A DNA stretch of 64,000 nucleotides from Candidatus Accumulibacter phosphatis. Its GTDB lineage: Bacteria; Pseudomonadota; Gammaproteobacteria; Burkholderiales; Rhodocyclaceae. The DNA lies in the NCBI RefSeq assembly GCF_012939955.1, contig NZ_SPMY01000005.1, forward strand, positions 1 through 64,000, read 5' to 3'. Shown one piece after another: positions 47,658-59,317 of the stretch. Below the pieces are notes generated by a model. The model searched no databases. It was not told the DNA's origin and saw nothing but the letters and a program-made list of their open reading frames with translations. Positions within the stretch are counted from its first letter, which is position 1; every line of letters starts with the position of its first letter. A program made the translations under genes and the position numbers.

Positions 47658-48475
47658 GCCGGGTGGCGACAGGCATTGATGGCGTCGCGAGTGTCCACCG
47701 CCACGCGCCGCGCGGCGTTGGCGAAATCTTCACCGTTTCCGGCATAGAGGATGGCGCGCGAGGAATTGATCAGCAGGCCGTCGCCCGTAGCGGTACAGCC
47801 GGCGCGGACGGTGGCTTCGATGTCGCCGCCCTGTGCGCCGATTCCCGGCACGAGCAGGGGCATGTTGCCGGTGAGTTCGCGGACGCGGGCGATTTCTCCC
47901 GGGAAGGTGGCGCCGACGACGAGCGCGCACTGGCCGCTCTGGTTCCAGTCGCCGCTGACCAGGCGGGCGAGGCGCTCGTAGAGCTTTTCGCCACCGACGT
48001 CGAGGAATTGCAGGTCGCTGCCGCCGGGGTTCGAGGTTCGGCAGAGCAGGATAATGCCTTTGTCGCCGTAAGCCAGATAGGGTTCGATGGAGTCTCGCCC
48101 CATGTAGGGGTTGACCGTCAGCGCGTCCGCTTTGAAGCGTTCGAAGGCCTCTATGGCGTATTGCTCGGCGGTACTGCCAATGTCGCCGCGCTTGGCATCG
48201 AGGATTACCGGTATCGTCGGGTGAGCGCTGTGGATGTGGGCGATCAGTGCTTGCAGCTGTTCTTCGGCGCGTTGTGCGGCGAAATAGGCGATCTGCGGCT
48301 TGAAGGAGCAGACCAGATCGGCGGTGGCGTCGACGATTGCTTTGCAGAAAGTGAAAATGGCGTCAGGCTGGCCGCGCAAGTGGGCCGGGAAGCGCGCTGG
48401 GTCGGGGTCGAGGCCGACGCACAGCAGGCTATTGCGGTCCTGCCAGGCGGCGTTGAGGGCGTGCATGAAGTTCAT
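47654..48475 (-). CDS. pyrF: Orotidine 5'-phosphate decarboxylase
   Basis: A 273-residue enzyme for the last step of UMP synthesis, of the longer PyrF subfamily. The catalytic charged network appears as [16 protein letters not shown], with [16 protein letters not shown] at the N-terminus, [14 protein letters not shown] in the middle and [16 protein letters not shown] near the phosphate site. It converges with the PFK gene; both stop codons lie in one TTAA palindrome. Confidence 0.96.
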
Positions 48476-48598
48476 CGGGTGATCATCGCTGGTAAGAAAA
48501 ACTGCATTCTAACGGCCACGACTCGATCAGATGGCGGCGATCCTGCCTTGCCTTCGGCGAAAAAGGTAGACTCTGAGTCTTTTGAGTACGGAGGCAGC

Positions 48599-49210
48599 TT
48601 GAAGACACTGGAGCACGACGTCTACCTTGCCATGCGCGCCGGGGCGGCCGTTCTTGAGGCAGACGGTTTTGGCGACAAGGTCCTGCGGCTTGCTGACGGG
48701 ACGATCCTCAAGCTTTTTCGCCGCAAGCGCCTGTTCTCGTCGGCAGCCTGGTCGCCCTATGCACAACGCTTTGCCGACCATGCCGAGGCTCTCCACCAGC
48801 GCCACATTCCGGCGCCGGTGATCATCGCTGTGTGGCGAATTCCTTCGCTTGGGCGTGACGCTGTGCACTACCAGCCGCTGGCCGGGAAGACGCTGCGTGA
48901 AATGCTGCGCGAGGGCCTCGACCCGGCGATCGAGCCGGGCTTGAAAGCGGCGTTCACGGATTTCATCATTCGTTTGCATGAAGCCGGGGTGTATTTTCGC
49001 TCCTTGCATCTCGGCAACGTGGTTTACACGCCCGATCAGGAATTCGGGCTGATCGATATTTCCGACGCGCGCATTGGGCCGCGCTCGCTGAGCAAGCAGC
49101 TACGCGCGCGCAACCTGCGCCGCTTGCAGGGCATCGACGGAGAGAGCGACTGGGTGAATTACTCGGTGGTTATGAACGGCGCTTTACAAGGCAGGCCTCG
49201 AACCCTATAA
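48599..49210 (+). CDS. Kinase-like protein of the lipopolysaccharide-kinase/'toluene tolerance' type
   Basis: A 203-residue protein related to InaA/WaaP-type small kinases. The ATP-site lysine may be in LRLADGTILKLFRRKR; the catalytic-loop equivalent is YFRSLHLGNVVY and the metal-loop equivalent is FGLIDISD. The usual catalytic HxD is not present as such (RSLHLGN), as in proteins I recall annotated 'toluene tolerance' in Pseudomonas LPS regions, so activity is uncertain. The TTG start at 48599 is inferred from GGAGG just upstream; no better start is in frame. It ends 17 bases before a tRNA gene. Confidence 0.7.
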   Translation: MKTLEHDVYLAMRAGAAVLEADGFGDKVLRLADGTILKLFRRKRLFSSAAWSPYAQRFADHAEALHQRHIPAPVIIAVWRIPSLGRDAVHYQPLAGKTLREMLREGLDPAIEPGLKAAFTDFIIRLHEAGVYFRSLHLGNVVYTPDQEFGLIDISDARIGPRSLSKQLRARNLRRLQGIDGESDWVNYSVVMNGALQGRPRTL

Positions 49211-49227
49211 TGCGCGCTTCTTTCGCG

Positions 49228-49303
<76 letters not shown>

Positions 49304-49328
49304 GCGAGTCGAAAGATGTCAGTTCCGG

Positions 49329-49404
49329 GTCCCCATCGTCTAGAGGCCTAGGACACTACCCTTTCACGGTAGGTACCGGGGTTCGAATCCCCGTGGGGAC
49401 GCCA
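49329..49404 (+). tRNA. tRNA-Glu (anticodon TTC)
   Basis: Acceptor GTCCCCA pairs with TGGGGAC, then GCCA. The anticodon arm is CTACC-CTTTCAC-GGTAG, and the T arm CGGGGTTCGAATCCCCG is perfect. 25 bases separate it from tRNA-Ala, so both probably share a transcript. Confidence 0.97.
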
Positions 49405-49466
49405 GCGCTACTGCAGTTCTTGCAGGCGCCGCGCACGATCGTGGCTTCGCTTGCCACATGCCGGGA

Positions 49467-49497
49467 AACCGGGGCAGCCATCGCGTGCTCGGTTTTT
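49467..49497 (+). terminator. Probable terminator of the tRNA operon
   Basis: AACCG (49467-49471) pairs with CGGTT (49490-49494) with further imperfect pairing inside, then a short T run (49493-49497). The remaining stretch to the riboswitch, 49498-49663, shows no gene. Confidence 0.55.
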
Positions 49498-49663
49498 GGT
49501 GCCAAATCCATAGCTTACGATGGTCAGTGCGTCGCCATTGACTCGACAGTTGTCCGACGATCGCCAAATAGACGGTGTCCGCGGAGTGCCTTTCCGTAGC
49601 AGCGAGCGCCGCCGAAAGATATCAATATTCTTGCTAAAGTCCTGCGATTCCAGTAACTTGGGT

Positions 49664-49750
49664 GCTCACGTTGGGGGTGCCGCGCTGCTCGGGTGTGGCT
49701 GAGAGAGTCCCTTCGAACCTGTACGGGTCATGCCGTCGTAGGGAAGCGGA
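49664..49750 (+). promoter_or_regulatory. TPP riboswitch (THI element)
   Basis: The conserved core is present in order: GGGGGTGC, GGCTGAGAGAGTCCC, GAACCTGTACGGGTCATGCCG and TCGTAGGGAAGCG. TPP binding represses thiamine genes. It ends about 125 bases before the thiC ATG. Confidence 0.95.
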
Positions 49751-49840
49751 GCGCACCATGTTTGCTTTGTGCGCAGGGTGATAGCCTTCACTCCGTCTCG
49801 CTCGTCTTGCTGACCCCTTGCACGCTGCACGTTTGCGTAG

Positions 49841-51790
<1,950 letters not shown>

Positions 51791-51830
51791 ACGCGGGGCT
51801 TCAGCGCCGGCAGCGGGCCTTGCTTGCCGC

Positions 51831-52643
51831 TCAGGGGGGCGCGGCCGCTGTTGGCGCGTCCTTCTGCGGCTTGCCGTTCGCGCTCTGGCCAGCGTACAGG
51901 CAGGCGGCGATACCGGTGGCGATGCCGTCGGCCATGCGTGCCTGGCGTTTGGCGTCGAGCAGCGACAACTCCTCGTCACGGTTCTTGATCACTCCGGCTT
52001 CGAAGAGTACCGCCGGTAGCGTCGTGCGGTAGAGGACGACAAGCTTGTCGTAGTAGTGCACCGCGTTGGCTGCGTCGGCCACCTCGCGCGGTGTTCCGGA
52101 GGGCGGATTGGCATGATGGCGGGCCGGCAGGAAACCCATCCGCCGCAGGCGGGCGCCGATTGCTGACGCACAGCGCAGGCTGGTCGCCAGATCAGGGCTG
52201 TCATGTGAAACGAAGAGCGCGAAGCCGCTGTAGTCATCGCTGTAGGTCTGCGGGATTCCCTGCCAATCCCATTTCTGCAGTAGATCGGCGTGCACTGAAT
52301 CATGGTGGATTGAAATAAAGAAGTCGCTCCCGGCGGCCTGTTCGGGGCGGGCGGCCAGACTTTCTATCTTGCCGTCGAAGTTGATGGGTCGGACGGCCAG
52401 GTGGCGTAAGCCGAGTTCGTGGCTCACCCGTTGCGCGAGCACACGGTTGAAATCGAATTCACGGCGACCACGCGCACTGCTTGCGCCGTGGGCAGCCAGC
52501 GTGTGACCGGCGTCGACCGCTACCTCGCTTGCGTCGACAGGGCTTGCTGGCAAGGCGAGGACGCCGCTGACGACGATCGTCGTCAAGCTGCGGAAATCGA
52601 AGCGCTGATAGATGACGCCGCGACAGGATAGGGTCCAACGCAC
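51831..52643 (-). CDS. N-acetylmuramoyl-L-alanine amidase (Amidase_3 type)
   Basis: A 270-residue periplasmic cell-wall hydrolase with an N-terminal signal-like segment (RSLTTIVVSGVLALPASPVDA). Zinc ligands of the family are present: His in VAVDAGHT, Glu in RREFDFN and His in FISIHHDS, with the catalytic Glu in AVLFEAGVI. It cuts the bond between MurNAc and the stem peptide. The C-terminus (GKPQKDAPTAAAPP) is a flexible tail. There is no AMIN targeting domain, unlike AmiC. An ATG nearer the signal sequence is possible. Confidence 0.9.
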   Translation of the reverse strand: MRWTLSCRGVIYQRFDFRSLTTIVVSGVLALPASPVDASEVAVDAGHTLAAHGASSARGRREFDFNRVLAQRVSHELGLRHLAVRPINFDGKIESLAARPEQAAGSDFFISIHHDSVHADLLQKWDWQGIPQTYSDDYSGFALFVSHDSPDLATSLRCASAIGARLRRMGFLPARHHANPPSGTPREVADAANAVHYYDKLVVLYRTTLPAVLFEAGVIKNRDEELSLLDAKRQARMADGIATGIAACLYAGQSANGKPQKDAPTAAAPP

Positions 52644-52644
52644 T

Positions 52645-53004
52645 CTAGAAATCCTTGGCCGCTTCCCAGAGAATGAATCCGTCCTCCTTCTGCGTCCACT
52701 CCAGGAGTTCGATCAGTGGGAAGGCGCGCTGAGCCAATCCGATGGGCGGGCCATCTTCTGGATGATCACCGTCGCTACCTTTATTGTTTTCGGGGGCGGT
52801 GGACGGCGTGGGAAGTGCTTCGGGGACGCTGCGCCTGCCACCGACCACGGCTGTTCGCAGGCGTTCGATGGCTTCGGGTAGTTGCTCGGTGGTAATCACG
52901 CCGCGCGCAGTGCAGTCCTTGTGAAGGATTTCGAGGAGTTGGCGGGCGGCAGGTGCGAACATCATCATCTGTCCGGAGGTGCTCGAGTTGAATTTGACCA
53001 GCAT
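52645..53004 (-). CDS. DUF1840 family protein
   Basis: A 119-residue protein starting MLVKFNSSTSGQMMMFAPAARQLLEILHKD and ending RAFPLIELLEWTQKEDGFILWEAAKDF, both DUF1840 hallmarks. The middle (about residues 60-85) is a variable Pro/Asp-rich linker. ATG 53004 is used. Function is unknown. Its stop lies 1 base from the amidase frame, so the two may be co-transcribed. Confidence 0.85.
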   Translation of the reverse strand: MLVKFNSSTSGQMMMFAPAARQLLEILHKDCTARGVITTEQLPEAIERLRTAVVGGRRSVPEALPTPSTAPENNKGSDGDHPEDGPPIGLAQRAFPLIELLEWTQKEDGFILWEAAKDF

Positions 53005-53226
53005 GCTCGGCTTTCCTTGACGTTGAGTAGGGTGCTGTCTATTGTCGTCGCTGGCGCAGCCGAGGACAATAGCCGGCACTGGGCAAGCGTTGCAATCGCT
53101 GCGCTTCCTGCGAATGCTCGTGGTGCAGGTCGTGTACACTGCGCTGATGAGTTCAAACCTTGAGCAACAAGAGTACTGTTGGCCGCTGAGTAGCTGCGTG
53201 CGTTTCACCGCTTTTCCTGGGGAGCA

Positions 53227-53952
53227 ATGATGATCGAGCTGGAACGTTTGTTGCGATCGCAGGGCTTTGGCAGCAGAGCCGACTGCCGGGCGCTGGTTCG
53301 CTCGGGCAGCGTCGGCGTTGCCGGGCAGCTCTGCGAGAATCCCTTTGCACGCTTCGAGGCGGACGGCCTGAGCTTCACGGTGGACGGTGTTGCCTGGCTG
53401 TATCGGCGCTTCGCGTATCTTGCACTACACAAGCCGGCGGGCTACGAATGCTCACAACGCCCGTTACACCATCCCAGTGTCTACTCGCTTCTTCCCGATC
53501 CCTTGCTGACCCGCGGTGTGCAGGCAGTTGGACGGCTCGACGAAGACAGCACCGGGCTCTTGCTGCTGACCGACGACGGGCAGTTCATACATCGCTATAC
53601 CTCACCGAAAAAAGCGGTGCCCAAGGTCTATGAGGTGACGACGCGACATGTCGTTGACGCGCCACAGATTGCCGCCCTGCTCGCTGGCGTGGTGCTAAAC
53701 GACGACCCCAGGCCGGTTGCTGCGCAGGACTGTGTTCTTCTCGGCCCGCGCTGCCTGTGCCTGACGGTGACCGAGGGTCGCTATCATCTGGTCAAGCGCA
53801 TGCTCGCCGCCGCCGGGAATCGGGTGGAGGCGCTGCATCGGATCAGCATCGGTGGTTTCGTGTTGCCAGCATCGCTCGAGGTGGGGAAGTGGATGTGGCT
53901 GGAGGCGCCGGAGTTGGAGCTGCTCGCTGCCGACAAGGTCAGCACCTTCTGA
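53227..53952 (+). CDS. RsuA-family rRNA pseudouridine synthase
   Basis: A 241-residue enzyme: N-terminal S4-like RNA-binding domain (LERLLRSQGFGSRADCRALVRSGSVGV) and the catalytic domain with the aspartate in QAVGRLDEDSTGLLLLTDDG, then EVTTRHVV and ITVTEGRYHLVKRMLAAAGNRVEALHRISIG-type sequence. It is closest to RsuA, which modifies U516 of 16S rRNA, though RluE-type specificity cannot be excluded. oxyR follows after 16 bases, so they likely form an operon. Confidence 0.9.
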   Translation: MMIELERLLRSQGFGSRADCRALVRSGSVGVAGQLCENPFARFEADGLSFTVDGVAWLYRRFAYLALHKPAGYECSQRPLHHPSVYSLLPDPLLTRGVQAVGRLDEDSTGLLLLTDDGQFIHRYTSPKKAVPKVYEVTTRHVVDAPQIAALLAGVVLNDDPRPVAAQDCVLLGPRCLCLTVTEGRYHLVKRMLAAAGNRVEALHRISIGGFVLPASLEVGKWMWLEAPELELLAADKVSTF

Positions 53953-53968
53953 AACGAGAGGATCGCCG

Positions 53969-54877
53969 ATGACCTTGACCGAGTTACGCTACATCGCGAT
54001 GCTTGCTCGTGAGAAGCATTTTGGTCGGGCGGCGGAGAAATGTCACGTCAGCCAACCGACCTTGTCGGTGGCCTTGAAGAAGTTCGAGCAGCGCTACGGC
54101 GTGATTCTCTTCGAGCGATCGTCTGCCGAGGTGCGCTTGACGATGCTGGGTGAGCAGATGGCCGTTCAGGCTGAACGGGTTCTGGAGGAGGCGGGTAGAC
54201 TGAAGGAACTCGTCGAGCAGGGAAAAGATCCCTTGTTGGGGCCCTTGCGCTTGGGGGTCATCTACACCATCGCACCCTACTTGCTGCCGCGTCTGATCCC
54301 CGCCCTGCATGCGCGTGCGCCGCGGATGCCGCTCTTTCTGCACGAGAACTTCACGGTGAATCTGAGTGCGCAGTTGCGTCGCGGCGAACTGGATGTGATT
54401 GTTGTCGCCTTGCCATTCGATGAGGCAGGCATCGTTTCGCGGGTGGTTTACGAAGAGCCGTTTTGCATGGTCTTGCCGAACGGGCATCCGCTGACGCGGC
54501 AGGCCCTGATCGACCCGGATCAGGTCGCTTCGGAGAATCTGCTGCTGCTCGGCAACGGCAACTGCTTCCGTGATCAAGTGGTGCAGGCGTGCCCCAAGCT
54601 TTCGGCAGTGGGCGGTACCGACGGCGCGCTTGAGGGAAGCTCGCTGGAGACGGTGCGTTACATGGTTGCCAGTGGCGCAGGTCTCTCGGTAGTGCCGGCC
54701 TCGGCGGCGGCTGCGTGGCCGCGCGACGAGCTGTTGGAGTTTCGCGAGTTCAGTGATCCGGTGCCGGTGCGCAAGGTGGTGATCGCTTGGCGGGCGAGTT
54801 TCCCGCGGCCGCAGGCGATTGACGTCTTGCGCGCGGCGATCCTGGACGCCCCGCCGCCCGGCGTGCTTGCGGGCTGA
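53969..54877 (+). CDS. oxyR: Hydrogen peroxide-responsive LysR regulator OxyR
   Basis: A 302-residue LysR-type regulator. N-terminal winged helix: MTLTELRYIAMLAREKHFGRAAEKCHVSQPTLSVALKKFE. The redox-active cysteines are at residues 199 and 208 (GNGNCFRDQVVQACP), exactly the numbering and spacing of E. coli OxyR (GHCLRDQ...C). Oxidation forms a disulfide that activates transcription. A matching operator is upstream of ahpC at 24537. ATG 53969 is 16 bases after the pseudouridine synthase stop. Confidence 0.94.
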   Translation: MTLTELRYIAMLAREKHFGRAAEKCHVSQPTLSVALKKFEQRYGVILFERSSAEVRLTMLGEQMAVQAERVLEEAGRLKELVEQGKDPLLGPLRLGVIYTIAPYLLPRLIPALHARAPRMPLFLHENFTVNLSAQLRRGELDVIVVALPFDEAGIVSRVVYEEPFCMVLPNGHPLTRQALIDPDQVASENLLLLGNGNCFRDQVVQACPKLSAVGGTDGALEGSSLETVRYMVASGAGLSVVPASAAAAWPRDELLEFREFSDPVPVRKVVIAWRASFPRPQAIDVLRAAILDAPPPGVLAG

Positions 54878-54909
54878 CGAGTGCTGCTTGCGGCGCTGCG
54901 CCGCGCTGC

Positions 54910-54925
54910 TGTTTCACGTGAAACA
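54910..54925. promoter_or_regulatory. parS site 1
   Basis: TGTTTCACGTGAAACA, a perfect 16-bp palindrome within a longer one (GCTGTTTCACGTGAAACAGC), matching the bacterial chromosomal parS consensus. It lies between oxyR and topB in non-coding DNA, with parAB in the same window. Confidence 0.93.
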
Positions 54926-54965
54926 GCAGCGTGCAGGGTTGCCCGTGAGTGAGCGGCTGCTGGTA

Positions 54966-57542
54966 CTAGCTGGCCACCTTTTTGCGAGGGCTGGGTTTCT
55001 TTCCTGTTTCTGGCGTGTCAGTGTCGGTCTTGGTGGCGGCTGGCTTTTTGCTGGTGGCTTTTGGTTCCCGTTTCTCGAACTCGAAGCCGACTTTTCCATC
55101 GCTGCCGCGTACCAGAAAGGCGGAGAACTTGCGGCGCGTACGCGCCGAGACGAAGCCGCGTAGTAGGTCGGTCCGCCCGGTACTCAATAGCTTTTGCATC
55201 TGTTCGGGCTCGATCGGCTGCTGGAGAATGATCGTCCCCGAACGGAAGTCACAGCTCTTGTTGGGCCCTTGCCATTTCTCGCAAACGTAGGCCATGCCGT
55301 GCGGGAATACGCGGGCAGCGCACTTCGGGCAGGCACCCTGGGCTTCGCTCTGCGAGAAGTCGACTTCTTCGGCGGCGTCGCCGGCACTTCCCTGGCCAAA
55401 GTCAAACTCAGGTGCGTTGTCGGTGTTTAGTTTGATGATCGCGTTGAAGGGGCGTCCCATCTTGTTGCGGAAGCCGGTCAGTGGTCCGATCTTACGCTCG
55501 GTGAGCAGTTCATCAATCTCGCGGTCTTCGAACTGACGGCCGGCGACAATCTTCCAGAGGGAGAAATCGCAGGCCTGGCACTGAAACTTCTTGTAGGTTT
55601 CCTTGATCAGGCCGCCGCACTTCGGACAAGGTGTTTTCAGTTCGCCGAAATCACCGGGGATGGTGTCGCTATCGTAGCTCTTGGCACGAGCAACGATGCG
55701 CTCGGTCATCGCCGCGATCTCGCTCATGAATTCCTTGCGCGACATCTCGCCACGTTCCATGCGCGCGAGCTTCCATTCCCATTCTCCGGTCAACTCCGGA
55801 GCCGTCAGCTCCGGAATGCCCAGGCCGTTGAGCAGGGTCATCAGCGAGAAAGCCTTGGCGGTCGGCTGCAGTTCGCGGCCGTCGCGGTGAAGATACTGTT
55901 CGGCGATCAGGTTCTCGATGATCTGCGCACGTGTTGCCGGCGTGCCGAGGCCACGTCCAGCCATCGCCGCGCGCAGTTCCTCGTCGTCCATCGTCTTGCC
56001 GGCGCCCTCCATGGCGGTCAGTAGCGTTGCTTCCGAGTAGCGCGGTAGCGGCTTGGTTTCATGTGCGTTGAGGAGCACCTCCTCGGCATTCACGACTTCC
56101 TTGGGCTGTACGGCGACCAGATTGCCCTCGCTGCCCTCCTGTGCGTCACGGCCGTAGACCGCCAGCCAGCCGGGATTGACCAGCACTTTGCCTTCGGTCT
56201 TGAAGGGCTCGCCCTCGACGCGCGTGATGCGCGTTGTGATCAGCGATTCGGCAGCTGGGTAGAAGACGGCGAGGAAACGCTTGACGACCATGTCGTAGAG
56301 TTTCATCTCCGGTTCGGACAGGTGCTTGGGCGCCTGCAGCGTCGGGATGATGGCGAAGTGATCGGAGATCTTGGCGTTGTTGAAGACGCGCTTATTGGGT
56401 ACCACCCACTGACGAGCCAGGATGTTTGCGGCGAAAGGCGCATAGCGGGCCAGGGTGGCTTCGTCAGTGCCTTTTGCCGCCCCTTCGCCGGTGAGCATCG
56501 ACAAGGTCGCTTGTACGGTATCGCGGTAATCCTCGGGCAGGGCGCGAGCATCGGTCCGTGGGTAGGTCAATACCTTGTGCTTTTCGTAGAGCGCTTGCGC
56601 CAGGCCAAGCGTTGCTTTCGCGGAGAAGCCGAAGCGGCCGTTAGCTTCGCGTTGCAGGCTGGTCAGATCGTAGAGCAGCGGCGACAGCTGCGTCGAGGGT
56701 TTGGCCTCTTCGCTGACTTCGCCGTCCTTGCCGGCGCATTTCTGCTGCAGGGCGATGGCACGCGCTTCGTCCCACAAGCGGTCCGCGCGCGCGTGCTCGT
56801 CGTGGTCCTTGCCCTTGTACTTCTCATCGAACCACTTGCCGCGGTAGTCGCCGGCGGCACAAACGAAGAGCCCCTCGACTTCCCAGTAGGCGCGCGGTTT
56901 GAACTTGCGAATGCGGTCTTCGCGGTCGACCATCAGCGCCAGCGTTGGCGTCTGGACGCGGCCGACGGTGGTCAGGTGGAAGCCACCCGTTTTCGAGTTG
57001 AAGGCAGTCATCGCGCGCGTACCATTGATGCCGACCAACCAGTCCGACTCCGAGCGGCAGACGGCAGCGTCACCAAGGCCGTGCATATCGGTGCCGTTGC
57101 GCAGGCGCGAGAAGCCGTCTCTGATCGCCTGTTGGGTCATCGACTGCAGCCATAGGCGTTCGACCGGTTTCGTATTCTTGGCGTGCTGAACGATGTAGTT
57201 GAAAATCAGCTCACCCTCGCGGCCGGCGTCGCAGGCGTTGACCAGGCTGACGACATCCTTGCGTTTGAGCAGACGGACCAGCAATTTGAGGCGCGACTCG
57301 GTTTTCAGAATCGGCTGCAGCGCGAAGTGCGGCGGTATTACCGGCAGGTGGGCGAAAGACCACTTGCCGCGCTTGACCTCGTACTCCTCTGGACAGGCCA
57401 GTTCAAGCAAATGTCCGACGGCTGAGGAGAGGACGTAGTCGTCACTCTCGAAATAGTCCTCGTGCCGAACGAAGCCGCCGAGCGCGCGTGCAAGGTCAGC
57501 GGCTACGGAGGGTTTCTCGGCGATGATCAGTTTCTTGCTCAT
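54966..57542 (-). CDS. topB: DNA topoisomerase III
   Basis: An 858-residue type IA topoisomerase. TOPRIM N-terminus MSKKLIIAEKPSVAADLARALGG and LVNACDAGREGELIFNYIV; catalytic tyrosine in VLTYPRTDARALPEDY. The C-terminal part carries zinc-finger-like CPKCGGLIKETYKKFQCQACDF and CPKCAARVFPHGMAYVCEKW motifs plus a repeated GRTDLLRGF/TGFRNKMGRPF module, then a basic tail. It decatenates DNA. It is the last gene of a LysM-dprA-smg-topB unit, in the position where topA is often found. Confidence 0.95.
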   Translation of the reverse strand: MSKKLIIAEKPSVAADLARALGGFVRHEDYFESDDYVLSSAVGHLLELACPEEYEVKRGKWSFAHLPVIPPHFALQPILKTESRLKLLVRLLKRKDVVSLVNACDAGREGELIFNYIVQHAKNTKPVERLWLQSMTQQAIRDGFSRLRNGTDMHGLGDAAVCRSESDWLVGINGTRAMTAFNSKTGGFHLTTVGRVQTPTLALMVDREDRIRKFKPRAYWEVEGLFVCAAGDYRGKWFDEKYKGKDHDEHARADRLWDEARAIALQQKCAGKDGEVSEEAKPSTQLSPLLYDLTSLQREANGRFGFSAKATLGLAQALYEKHKVLTYPRTDARALPEDYRDTVQATLSMLTGEGAAKGTDEATLARYAPFAANILARQWVVPNKRVFNNAKISDHFAIIPTLQAPKHLSEPEMKLYDMVVKRFLAVFYPAAESLITTRITRVEGEPFKTEGKVLVNPGWLAVYGRDAQEGSEGNLVAVQPKEVVNAEEVLLNAHETKPLPRYSEATLLTAMEGAGKTMDDEELRAAMAGRGLGTPATRAQIIENLIAEQYLHRDGRELQPTAKAFSLMTLLNGLGIPELTAPELTGEWEWKLARMERGEMSRKEFMSEIAAMTERIVARAKSYDSDTIPGDFGELKTPCPKCGGLIKETYKKFQCQACDFSLWKIVAGRQFEDREIDELLTERKIGPLTGFRNKMGRPFNAIIKLNTDNAPEFDFGQGSAGDAAEEVDFSQSEAQGACPKCAARVFPHGMAYVCEKWQGPNKSCDFRSGTIILQQPIEPEQMQKLLSTGRTDLLRGFVSARTRRKFSAFLVRGSDGKVGFEFEKREPKATSKKPAATKTDTDTPETGKKPSPRKKVAS

Positions 57543-57752
57543 GGGGTCTTCATCAGTCCGGGAAAATGGTCACAATAGTGCTGGCGGGATGGCGCAAGCT
57601 TACAGGCTTGGGCGGGCCATGATAAGAGTACTCTGCCGCGCTTGGCAAGCAAGGCGGGCAGCAGGATTGCTTTCGCAAAGTCGCCGAAAGGGTTGCCTGA
57701 CCTGCTGTAGCCGGAGTCCCGGCAGCCTCATGACAGCGAAGGGGATCGATAC

Positions 57753-58202
57753 TCAGTGCAGCAGTCGATGGTCGCCGTCGTCGAGGAGTTCCTCGACGAT
57801 CAGGGGCTCAAGTGCCTGATCGCGACTCCAGAGAATCATCAAGACGATGATCTTGAACTTGGCCAGAGGCACCGGGTTGTCAGCGAGCAGCATCGCACCT
57901 TCGACGACCAGTTCGCGCAAAGCGGGTGCCAACATGTCAGCCGCCTCAAGAAAGGCGATGAAAGCGAGGCACTCGAAGCCCAGCTTGCGCTGTTCTTCCG
58001 GCAGGTAGATGCGCAGCGCACGTTGATCGCAGGGATGCTCGATCACGGGCGTTGCTTTCAGACCGTCGAGCCAGCGCAGGGCGGTACTGATCGCCTCTTG
58101 CTCGAAGCCGACGGCGCTCAAGCGCCGCTTGAGCGTCTTGGTCTTGGGGCGGGCGCTGAAGTCGTGATAGTTCTCGAAAAGGTAGACCAGAATGTCGATC
58201 AT
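57753..58202 (-). CDS. smg: Smg protein (DUF494)
   Basis: A 149-residue protein starting MIDILVYLFENYHDFSARP and ending LMILWSRDQALEPLIVEELLDDGDHRLLH, both typical of Smg/DUF494. Function is unknown, but the gene regularly sits next to dprA. It lies 12 bases after dprA, and the 210 bases to topB contain only small hairpins. Confidence 0.92.
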   Translation of the reverse strand: MIDILVYLFENYHDFSARPKTKTLKRRLSAVGFEQEAISTALRWLDGLKATPVIEHPCDQRALRIYLPEEQRKLGFECLAFIAFLEAADMLAPALRELVVEGAMLLADNPVPLAKFKIIVLMILWSRDQALEPLIVEELLDDGDHRLLH

Positions 58203-58214
58203 CAGAAAGGGCTC

Positions 58215-59315
58215 TCAGGCTTGGGAAATTCGTTGATAGCGACCGCCCGGCAAAGTGGCGACCTGACCATCCAATTCCAAGTGGAGGAGCATCACCGAAA
58301 CGACGTCAGCCGTCAAGCCGCTCCGCTGCACGAGCTCGTCCAGGCTGCAGGGATCGAATCCCATAGCCGGCAGTAGTCCGTTGTCTTGCGGACGGGCGTC
58401 ACCGGGTTGCGCCGGCGTCGCAGCCGAAAGTAGTGGCCGCAGTGGGCAGGAGAGTTCGTCGAGGACATCCTGAACCGTTTCTACCAGCTTGGCACCGTCT
58501 TTGATCAACTTGTGGCAGCCGCGCGAATGCGGCGAATGAATCGATCCGGGAATGGCGAAAACCTCGCGTCCCTGTTCGGCGGCGAGGCGCGCGGTAATCA
58601 GCGAACCGCTATCGACGCTGGCCTCGACGACCAGGGTGCCGTGCGAGAAACCCGAGATCAGGCGGTTGCGGCGCGGGAAGTTGGCGGCGGCGGGCGGTAC
58701 GCCAAGGGGAAACTCCGAAACGATTGCCCCTCTGGCGCTTATATCCAGGGCCAGCTGTTGGTTGGCAGCCGGGTAGAGGCGATCGATCCCGGTGCCGATG
58801 AAAGCCACGGTGTTTGACGAAGTTCGCAAGGCGCCGCGATGGGCGGCGGCGTCGATGCCCAGGGCCAGGCCGCTGGCGATGGTCAGTCCAGCCTCAGCCA
58901 GGGCGGCGGCGAAGCGCTCGGCGTTGTTGAGTCCTTGCGGAGTCGGGTTGCGACTGCCAACGACAGCCAGCGCTGGTTCATTGAGCAGGTCGAGGCGACC
59001 GCGGACGTAGAGCAGGGTCGGCGGATCGGCAATTTGCAGCAGCGCCTGCGGGTACTCCGCGTCGGCGAGAGTGAGCAGCTGTTGGCCTGGGGCTGCAGAC
59101 CAGGCCAGGGCCCTTGCAATGACTGCGCGATTGTCGGTATCGAGCAGCAGGTTTGCCGCCTGGCTGCCGATGACGCCGGCGATGGTGGCGCGACCAGCTG
59201 CGAAGATGGCCTCTGGAGGTCCGAAGGCCTCAAGGAGTTTACGTTGGGTCTTGCCGCCAATCCCTGGAATCAGCGTCAGTCGTAGCCAGGCAGCCAGCGA
59301 CTCCGCTGCGCCCAT
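58215..59315 (-). CDS. dprA: DNA-processing protein DprA
   Basis: A 366-residue protein that loads RecA on incoming single-stranded DNA during natural transformation. N-terminal SAM-like helices (LRLTLIPGIGGKTQRKLLEAFG), Rossmann fold with VVGSRNPTPQGLNNAERFAAALAEAGLTIASGLALGIDAAAHRGAL, GTGIDRLYPAANQQLA and FPRRNRLISGFSHGTLVVEASVDSGSLITA, and a C-terminal winged helix (DELVQRSGLTADVVSVMLLHLELDGQV). It starts 2 bases after the LysM gene stop. Confidence 0.96.
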   Translation of the reverse strand: MGAAESLAAWLRLTLIPGIGGKTQRKLLEAFGPPEAIFAAGRATIAGVIGSQAANLLLDTDNRAVIARALAWSAAPGQQLLTLADAEYPQALLQIADPPTLLYVRGRLDLLNEPALAVVGSRNPTPQGLNNAERFAAALAEAGLTIASGLALGIDAAAHRGALRTSSNTVAFIGTGIDRLYPAANQQLALDISARGAIVSEFPLGVPPAAANFPRRNRLISGFSHGTLVVEASVDSGSLITARLAAEQGREVFAIPGSIHSPHSRGCHKLIKDGAKLVETVQDVLDELSCPLRPLLSAATPAQPGDARPQDNGLLPAMGFDPCSLDELVQRSGLTADVVSVMLLHLELDGQVATLPGGRYQRISQA

Positions 59316-59317
59316 CT